Part shown: piece after piece, positions 1 to 5,600 of the stretch | Layout of the letters: every line of letters begins with the position of its first letter | Position numbering within the stretch: the first letter of the stretch is position 1 | From: G039029935 sp039029935 | GTDB taxonomy: Bacteria; Chloroflexota; Anaerolineae; Caldilineales; Caldilineaceae | NCBI GenBank assembly: GCA_039029935.1 | Contig: JBCCFC010000544.1 | Coordinates: 1-8,708 of the forward strand | Direction: 5' to 3' | Length of the DNA: 8,708 nucleotides | The notes under the pieces: model-generated | The model's database searches: none | Seen by the model: only the letters and a program-made list of their open reading frames with translations | Told to the model about the DNA's origin: nothing | Position numbers and translations under genes: made by a program

Positions 1-1
1 C

Positions 2-118
2 GAATTGGGTGGCGCAGCGGCTTTCGACTTCGGTGTCAACACAGTAGACGCTGACATGGAAATGAACGAACTGCCAGCGCAGACATTCACGACTTTCTTG
101 CCACTGGTACAGAACTAA
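2..118 (+). CDS. C-terminal end of a probably secreted protein (partial)
   Basis: An open frame runs from the window edge to TAA at 116-118, giving 38 residues that end in ...PAQTFTTFLPLVQN. I cannot name the protein. The tail is the informative part: many exported or surface proteins of Chloroflexota end in a short hydrophobic segment of the form (F/Y)LPLV followed by one to three residues. The match to that habit is from memory, not from a search. The rest (acidic, small residues, alternating F/V, 'DFGVNTVDADMEMNELP') suits the last beta-strands of an extracellular domain. A terminator 54 bases downstream closes the transcription unit, which supports this being a genuine gene end. The body of the gene lies outside the window. 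Confidence 0.6.
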   Translation, partial: ELGGAAAFDFGVNTVDADMEMNELPAQTFTTFLPLVQN

Positions 119-171
119 ACGGTAACAAACTTCTGACTTTCTTACTGAACTAAATCAATTGTCTACAAGAG

Positions 172-198
172 ACCTGCCACATGGCAGGTTTTTTGTTT
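172..198 (+). terminator. Rho-independent terminator
   Basis: ACCTGCC (172-178) pairs perfectly with GGCAGGT (183-189) around an ACAT loop. Weaker A-U and G-U pairs can extend the base outward. The stem is followed directly by a T-rich run (189-198, TTTTTTGTTT). It lies 54 bases after the stop codon of the upstream gene, the expected place for its transcription end. Confidence 0.9.
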
Positions 199-220
199 CT
201 ATAGGTCTTTCATTTATAAT
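193..220 (+). promoter_or_regulatory. possible sigma70-like promoter
   Basis: A perfect TATAAT lies at 215-220. A weak -35 (TTGTTT, 193-198, three of six consensus bases) lies 16 bases upstream, overlapping the T-tract of the preceding terminator. The TATAAT sits inside an inverted repeat TTCATT-TAT-AATGAA (209-223), so a protein bound there would block it. A transcript starting near 227 would have a leader of about 45 bases before the ATG at 273. The -35 match is poor, so this rests mainly on the -10 and on position. Confidence 0.35.
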
Positions 221-272
221 GAATAGTATCAGTTTGAGGTTTTGACGATACATTATAGCGGAGGGTAGGAGC

Positions 273-425
273 ATGAAAACATATCCATTAGGCGATTTGA
301 CAGAAGCACAACTGCTTGAAGTTGTATCATTAAACGAAAAAGGGACAGCCGATTACCCTTGGCTGGACGTAATGGAGAGGAAGCACTTGCATTGGTCGAA
401 ACCCTGTCGCCTGACTTGGTACTGA
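273..425 (+). pseudogene. orphan 5' gene end fused out of frame to a response-regulator remnant
   Basis: GGAGG at 260-264 with an 8-base spacer precedes ATG 273, so this is a convincing translation start. The product would be 50 residues beginning MKTYPLGDLTEAQLLEVVSL; I do not recognise it. After about residue 29 (near base 359) the DNA is the body of a response regulator read in another frame. The last 20 or so codons (DVMERKHLHWSKPCRLTWY) are therefore a frame shadow ending at TGA 423-425. The simplest reading is a deletion or recombination that joined the promoter, ribosome binding site and first ~29 codons of one gene to an internal part of another. A short functional peptide cannot be excluded. 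Confidence 0.4.
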
Positions 426-919
426 TGGACTTGCAAATGCCCGTGATGAACGGTGTGCAGGCTACTCGCCGCCTCAAACGGGAACACCCAACACTCCCCA
501 TCCTCGTCCTGACAACCTATGCCGCAGATGAGTGGGTCTTTGATGCGGTGCGGGCAGGTGCAGCAGGCTATCTGCTCAAAGATACCCGCCCAGCCCAGTT
601 GATTGCTGCCATCAAAGGCACGGTTGCGGGGGAAACCTTCCTCGAACCCGCCATCGCAGGTAAAGTGCTGCGGCAAGCCCTCCACGCTCAGCAATCCGCG
701 CCCCAGCCTACAAAGCTCGTTGAGGCGTTAACGCCACGCGAACTCGACGTACTTGCATTGGTCGTTAAAGGGTTGAACAACCGCGAGATCGGCGAGCAAT
801 TACATTTAGCAACAGGGACCGTGCGCAATCACGTCAGCGAGATAATGGGGAAGCTCGCCGTTTCGGATCGGACGCAGGCCGCACTGGCAGTACAGATGGG
901 GTTGGTGGATTTTAGGTAA
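359..919 (+). pseudogene. NarL/FixJ-family response regulator, 5'-truncated
   Basis: The 186-codon frame (TTG 359 to TAA 917-919) is unmistakably the body of a two-component response regulator. The receiver keeps the phosphoacceptor aspartate in LVLMDLQMP (residue 24 here, normally near 54), the switch threonine in VLTTY (residues 52-53) and the conserved lysine in GYLLKD (residue 74). A LuxR-type helix-turn-helix follows at about 124-182, opening LTPRELDVLALV with recognition helix TGTVRNHVSEIMGKL. Missing are the first beta-strand, the acidic pair that binds magnesium, and the first helix, about 40 residues. Without the acidic pair, phosphorylation should fail. The only strong ribosome binding site upstream serves a different frame (ATG 273). 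I read it as a pseudogene cut at its 5' end. A leftover constitutive DNA-binding protein is possible if the TTG is used. No partner histidine kinase is visible. Confidence 0.8.
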
Positions 920-1240
920 ACTTGCCACTGGTCATTATGCGGTATACTAATATCATTTATTGGGATGTGGAGCGACCGAGAAGAGATGAGAGATAGTGCT
1001 GCATGGATGCGTGAAATGCGTCAGAGCCGCTGGGGCGGAAAGCATGAGTCACCTGTGAATGAATATATATTCATTCTTGTTTTCCGAAATTTGACATATA
1101 TTCCAACTCAAATCGGCAGAAAACAGAGCCAAACACGAACAATTAGCACGATATTTTAGACCAAGCCAGTACTAACGTGCGAAAATATGGCTTAGTTTTG
1201 CAGATTTGACTACAATTTTCGATGAATCTTTACTCATTAT
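920..1240. other. gene-free AT-rich stretch
   Basis: There is no convincing gene here. The one open frame, 965-1159 on the plus strand, starts MWSDREEMRDSAAWM, lacks a ribosome binding site and resembles nothing I recognise. The stretch holds a perfect 20-base palindrome (1057-1076) and an inverted pair AAGCCA (1163-1168) / TGGCTT (1188-1193) followed by AGTTTTG, which is too loose to call a terminator. A TATACT at 943-948 has only a 15-base spacer to TTGCCA (922-927), so I do not call a promoter. Confidence 0.5.
1057..1076. repeat. perfect 20-bp palindrome, operator-like (copy 1)
   Basis: GAATGAATATATATTCATTC equals its own reverse complement over all 20 bases. A related palindrome at 1240-1259 matches it at 16 of 20 positions, with both half sites AATGAAT and ATTCATTC conserved and only the spacer and the first base differing. 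Two-fold symmetric sites of this size usually bind a dimeric repressor; which one is unknown. Confidence 0.7.
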
Positions 1241-1259
1241 AATGAATTTTAATTCATTC
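1234..1259. repeat. overlapping palindromes, operator-like (copy 2)
   Basis: TCATTATAATGA (1234-1245) is a perfect palindrome. It overlaps AATGAATT-TT-AATTCATT (1241-1258). The second half reproduces the half sites of the 1057-1076 palindrome. A TATAAT sits at 1238-1243 inside the overlap, but no -35 at acceptable spacing is visible. The same TTCATT/AATGAA pairing recurs at 209-223. Confidence 0.6.
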
Positions 1260-1260
1260 A

Positions 1261-1486
1261 CGGATATTGGGTTTAAACCAGTTGGGGGAATTGCTAACCG
1301 ACAAGACATTACCGTCCCACAATGAGTTAACAGTCACAGTGGTGGATGGCAAATACGGTCAAGATACCGTTTTTATATCCACCACCGTGGGACTATAAAA
1401 AACATGTCGTGATAGCACGGGGCCGAGCAGACTGCGTATTTTACGGGCTGAAGACAGGGGCGAGAGTGGACCGAACCCCAAAATGA
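1261..1486 (+). pseudogene. frameshifted DDE transposase remnant
   Basis: Two successive frames look like adjacent parts of one DDE transposase. In the first (up to TAA 1396), '...QLGELLTDKTLPSHNELTV' is followed by 'TVVDGKYGQDTVFIS', corresponding to the core strand with a catalytic aspartate followed by a glycine/serine, lysine/alanine and tyrosine (D-x-x-Y). In the next frame (1394 to TGA 1484), 'YKKHVVIARGRADCVFYG' corresponds to the following 'NVVLIARLRSNRVFY' strand, then 'GARVDRTPK' where GRPRK-like residues are usual. A one-base frame change lies near 1380-1393. No start, no further catalytic residues and no terminal repeats are visible. The same frame continues past the stop to 1627 with weakly coding-like sequence. 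The family match is from memory of DDE transposases and could be wrong; a search of both frames would settle it. Confidence 0.5.
1314..1393. repeat. nested inverted repeat (long imperfect hairpin)
   Basis: Three nested stems are present: GTCCCAC (1314-1320) with GTGGGAC (1387-1393); GTGGTGGAT (1339-1347) with ATCCACCAC (1377-1385), extendable by one G-U pair; and ACGGT (1355-1359) with ACCGT (1366-1370), flanked after one mismatch by AAA/TTT. One 18-base bulge (1321-1338) lies on the 5' side. The pairing is much better than chance for 80 bases, but the segment also reads as a transposase remnant, so it may be a relic within an insertion sequence rather than a functional RNA. Confidence 0.55.
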
Positions 1487-1623
1487 AGAAAATAATAAAT
1501 TGACAGAAAATGTGCAGATAGCGGAAAGGTAATCAAAGGGATGAAAATCTGTAATGGTCAGCAACACCTTAGACAAATATTGTTCCGACTCTGTTTGATC
1601 ACTACGTATTTTGGGGATTCGCC

Positions 1624-2469
1624 TTAATCCAACGTTGTCAAGTTATACTTCACCGCAAACTTCACCAATCCTGCAAACGAGTCCACATCAAGCTTTTGCA
1701 TAATACGCATCCGGTAGGTGCGCACCGTACTTTCACTCACGGTCAATGTGTTACAGATTTCACTGTTGGATGCACCACTCACCAATAGCCGAAATACCTC
1801 TTGTTCACGGGGTGTGAGCGCCGACAAAATATTACTGCTATCATCAGATTGAGACTCAGATTGAGGCAGTGACGTGTCTGCGAGTTGGCTCTCTGCTTGG
1901 CTAATTTGTTCCAAATATTGTTTTGTATTCGCTAGTATCTTCATCGTGTTCTGAAAATGTGCTTCTGTCGATGCTTGGATGGCCTGTCCCTGTTCGAGCG
2001 ACTGTGCAATTTGCTCAAACGCTTGCAAAACCATAGCTAGATTTTGTGAGGCTTGTTCCAGCAGAACCAATCCATACCCTTGCGGGGCGATATCGGCCTT
2101 CTCAATCAGCAAACGGCTGAGGATGCGCCACTGCTCAGTCTGTTGTTCAATGATTGTAAAGAGGCTATCCTTTTCGCGCTCATCTTTCTGCCGTTGTGAC
2201 AATTCTGCTTCATAGCGCTGTTGAAGAAGCGTGATCATGTCATTCAAATGTGCCAACTGCGCATCGCGTTCGTGTATTTGTGCCATCGCATTGTCGATTT
2301 GCCGACGCAAGGGGCCATGTAGATTCTCAGTCATGAGATGGCTATGCTGGTTCATTGCATCGTTACTGCCGGAGGCGTTGGTCATCGCGGTGAGGTTGAT
2401 AGGCACATGACGGGACATTAGCGCTGTTGATTGGTATATGGGCATTCGCTGTGTGTGTAGATGGTTCAT
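1624..2469 (-). CDS. coiled-coil LuxR-type transcriptional regulator without receiver domain
   Basis: I place the start at ATG 2469 because AGGAGG (2475-2480 read on the minus strand) sits 5 bases upstream. A longer frame to 2502 would put that site inside the gene. The product is 281 residues. Residues 1-50 are Met/Asn/His-rich and probably disordered. Residues ~53-125 are strongly helical with heptad-like spacing (QIDNAMAQIHERDAQLAHL, LLQQRYEAELSQRQKDERE), a likely dimerising coiled coil. A second helical stretch spans ~140-190, and a Ser/Asp-rich linker precedes the DNA-binding domain. Residues 218-277 are a classic LuxR/GerE helix-turn-helix (LTPREQEVFRLL, recognition helix VSESTVRTYRMRIMQKL). 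There is no receiver, PAS or ligand domain I can name and no membrane segment, so the signal is unknown. It is transcribed divergently from the giant SARP/NB-ARC/WD40 gene across 205 bases, so it may control that gene, itself, or both. Confidence 0.85.
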   Translation of the reverse strand: MNHLHTQRMPIYQSTALMSRHVPINLTAMTNASGSNDAMNQHSHLMTENLHGPLRRQIDNAMAQIHERDAQLAHLNDMITLLQQRYEAELSQRQKDEREKDSLFTIIEQQTEQWRILSRLLIEKADIAPQGYGLVLLEQASQNLAMVLQAFEQIAQSLEQGQAIQASTEAHFQNTMKILANTKQYLEQISQAESQLADTSLPQSESQSDDSSNILSALTPREQEVFRLLVSGASNSEICNTLTVSESTVRTYRMRIMQKLDVDSFAGLVKFAVKYNLTTLD

Positions 2470-2564
2470 GCGTTCCTCCTCAATTGGCAAAAGTGTAGCC
2501 AAATTTTATCAATAGCACTTTTGTCATTTTATGTATATAATAGGACAGTGCAGCTTTGATGCTT

Positions 2565-2588
2565 GATCATTGATATATATCAATCATC
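2565..2588. repeat. 24-bp near-perfect palindrome, candidate operator
   Basis: ATTGATATATATCAAT (2569-2584) is a perfect 16-base palindrome. After one C/C mismatch it is flanked by GAT (2565-2567) and ATC (2586-2588). It lies midway between the divergent genes, 24-29 bases downstream of the TATAAT at 2536-2541. Its symmetry suits a dimeric helix-turn-helix protein such as the LuxR-type neighbour, but the binder is inferred. Confidence 0.6.
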
Positions 2589-2609
2589 TACACATAAAAT
2601 AACAGTGCG

Positions 2610-2663
2610 GCGTTGAAGAAACATCAAGAAAAGCGTTGAAAAAGAAGTTGAAAAAGCGTTGAA
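2610..2663 (+). repeat. three GCGTTGAA direct repeats at a 23-bp period
   Basis: GCGTTGAA occurs at 2610-2617, 2633-2640 and 2656-2663, each start exactly 23 bases after the last. The bases between are purine-rich and partly conserved (GAAGAAA, AAAGAAG, AAAGAAA). The array ends 11 bases before ATG 2675, in the untranslated leader. A period near two helical turns is typical of tandem activator sites, including SARP heptamer repeats (which are usually 11 or 22 bp), so self-regulation by the downstream SARP protein is plausible but inferred. Confidence 0.6.
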
Positions 2664-2674
2664 AAAGAAAAACG

Positions 2675-5600
2675 ATGAAGAAACTTGAACTCTTGCTCTT
2701 GGGCAAACCGCAAATCTATGTCGATGGTGCAGAAGTGACCCGATTTAATACACGCAAAGACCTTGCCCTGCTTGTCTATTTGGCAACGACAAACACGGCA
2801 CATACGCGTGATGCGCTCGCTGGCCTCCTGTGGCCAGAATTGCCCGATGACAAAGCAAAACGCAATCTCCGCCATGCACTGAGTAATTTGCGCAAAGTGA
2901 TTGGTGCGGAGTGGCTCGAAACAAAGCCGAGCGTGGCAATGACGCAGGAGTTATCTTGGGTGCTGGATGTCCGACACTTGCAATTGTCGGCCAATACGTT
3001 TGAGCAACAGCCAAGCGTGGATGCAGATGCGCTTGAGGGGTTTAGCGAGGTACTCGCAACTTATCGCGGGGAGTTTTTACAGGGCTTTCATATCCGCAAC
3101 GCCGTCTACTTTGACGAGTGGGCATTGGCACAGCGCGAAGCCTATCACCTACTCACTCTGCGTGGGTATGAACAATTGGCGCAGCACTGTCTCCAGCAAG
3201 AAGCCTACACGCTGGGGCTGGCGACGACGCAACGGCTGTTACAGTTGGAGCCTTGGTCCGAGACAGGTCATCGTCTGCGCATGAAGTTATTGGCACAAAG
3301 CGGTCAACGGGCGGCGGCTTTGGCACAATATGAGCTATGTCGGCAAATTCTGGCGGATGAACTGGATGTGGACCCCATGCCGGAGACGGTTGATCTGTAT
3401 AGACAAATTAAGTCCGGTGGTTGGGGCATGTCAGATGATCAACGCCAAACCTCAGCCTCGCGCATCCCAGCCACGAAGATATCACCCGCACCTCAACCGC
3501 AAACACCTTGGCATGGGGTTGTTGAGGCGAACAAGTTGCAACCTGTGTCCAACCAGTCTGCAAACCAGTCTATAAAACAATCTACAAAACAATCCAAGCA
3601 ACAAACGCAGCGTTCAACGCCCAAAACAGATATTAGCATGATGCCCAAAGAAGCCAATTTTTATGGGCGGCAGGAGCAGCAGACCCTTTTGCAGGCGTGG
3701 TTAGTCGATGAGCAACGTCGTGTGGTTGCCATTTTGGGTATGGGTGGACAGGGAAAAACGGCGTTGGCGGCGCGTGTTGTGCAGGCACTGGTAGATATGC
3801 CAGTAGATGAACCAGCAGATGCATTTGACTATATCATTTGGCATTCACTGTTGAACAGCCCACCACTCACAGTGATTCTGCAAGCGTGGGTACAACAATT
3901 GAGCAACCAACAGATCGTTGATTTACCGGCCACGTTGGACCAGCAACTCAGGCTTCTGCTCGAACTCATGCAGCCCCACCGCTGTCTGTTTGTGTTGGAC
4001 AACATGGAGAGCATTCTGCAAGGCGGCAGTGCGGGCACATTTCGTCAGGGCTATGACGCCTATGCACAGTTGCTACACTTCTTTCTGCATGGCGATCATC
4101 GGGGCTCTCTCCTGCTCACCAGTCGTGAACGTCCGCACGAGCTGGCAACCGAACTCAACACACAAGCCCCCACCAGTGGACTCTTGGCACTGCAAGGGTT
4201 GCCCTTGGTTGCGGGTCAACAACTTTTGCAACGCGCAGGGGTGGTTGGTGATGAGGTGCAGACAACGCAACTTCTGCATACCTATTCTGGTAATCCATTG
4301 GCGTTAAAACTGGTTGCAGAAACAATCCGCGAGCTATTTGAGGGAGATATTGCCGAATTTTTGGAGGAAGAGAGTCTTTTCTTTGATGATATCAGCAGCT
4401 TGTTGGACCAGCAGTTTGCGCGCTTGACGCAGCAGGAACGCGAGCTTTTACTTTGGCTGGCGATTGAACGTGTCCCCATCACAAGTCAGACGCTCTGGGA
4501 AAATCTGGTGCGCCCCGGTCGCAAGCGTCATCATTTAGAAGCATTGCGGGCGTTGCAGAGACGTTGTCTGATTGAACAGGAGAACAAACAATTTTATCTA
4601 CCCAACGTTATTTTGGAATATCTCACTGATTATCTGATTGAAACGATCATTGAGGAATTCAACCTGTTTATCGAAGAGGCGTCAAGTACAGATGAAGCAG
4701 TGTTGATGAGCAGCCCCCTATCATTGCTTGATGCCTATGTCCATCGTCATGTTCTTGTCAAAGCGCAATCGGCGGTCTATGTGCGTGACGCCCAACGACG
4801 GCTCCTGCTCGACCCCATTGCACAACATCTGGTGATACAATGGCGGTTGTCTGGCGTTGCCACCTATCTGAGACAGGTATTTGCCAATCTACGGACACAG
4901 AACCTCACGCAGCAGCAGCCTCTATCCAAACTGGACGGGTATGGTGCGACCAATACGCTTGTCCTGCTATTGCATCTTGGCATTGATGTGCGTGGCTATG
5001 ACTTGTCCCATCTCTGTTTATGGCAGAGCGATTTTCGCGGTGTCTATTTGTCAGCGGTCAACCTATCACAGTCGAACCTGACCCATGCCGCCTTTACCAA
5101 CAAAATGGGCTTGGTGCTATCAGCGGCGTATAGCCCAGACGACAAGCTACTAGCGGCCACTGTCACCAAGGGAGAGATACGCATGTGGCGTGCCACTGAC
5201 CATACACTTGTGGCACGGTGGTATAATAACGGGGTCTATGCACTAGCCTTTAGCCCCGATGGGCAAACAGTTGTCGCCGATACTGTCAATGGCAATATCC
5301 ATGTTTGGGATATCTCCAACATCGAAGAAACAGGGAAAGGGCGACTGCGCCATACGTTACAACACCACACCAATATCATCTATTCGCTTGCGATGCATCC
5401 TGCGGGACGCATTGTTGCCAGTGGCAGTGCCGATACCACAATCTGTCTGTGGGATATCGAAGCAGGCAAACATCTGTATACCCTTACAGAACATGAGGAA
5501 GGGATACGTTCCATTGCCTTTAGTCCCGACGGCACAATGCTAGTGAGCAGCAGTGTTGATGGGACAAGTCGTCTTTGGGACGTGTCTACGTTGGATCAAA

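Larger units (their letters stand above)
2470..2674. promoter_or_regulatory. divergent control region between the two regulators
   Basis: This gap must carry promoters for both the luxR-type gene (minus) and the SARP/STAND gene (plus). Visible elements are a TATAAT at 2536-2541 on the plus strand (without a good -35), a 24-base near-palindrome at 2565-2588, and three phased GCGTTGAA repeats at 2610-2663. The luxR side has a strong ribosome binding site. The STAND side has no clear one: GAAAAAGAAAAACG precedes ATG 2675. The large gene is therefore likely poorly translated or controlled at initiation. I could not place a convincing minus-strand promoter. Confidence 0.55.

Noticed and set aside
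1091..1096. Consensus -35 TTGACA
   Set aside because: No -10 box lies at 15-19 bases downstream and no gene follows.
965..1159. 64-codon open frame on the plus strand
   Set aside because: It has no ribosome binding site and no recognisable motif, and it spans the perfect palindrome at 1057-1076.
1163..1200. AAGCCA/TGGCTT inverted pair followed by AGTTTTG as a terminator
   Set aside because: The 19-base loop is too long, the stem is only 6 bp and the T tract is short.
1373..1576. 67-codon open frame on the minus strand
   Set aside because: It is antisense to the transposase remnant frames, which read more like protein, and has no start signal.
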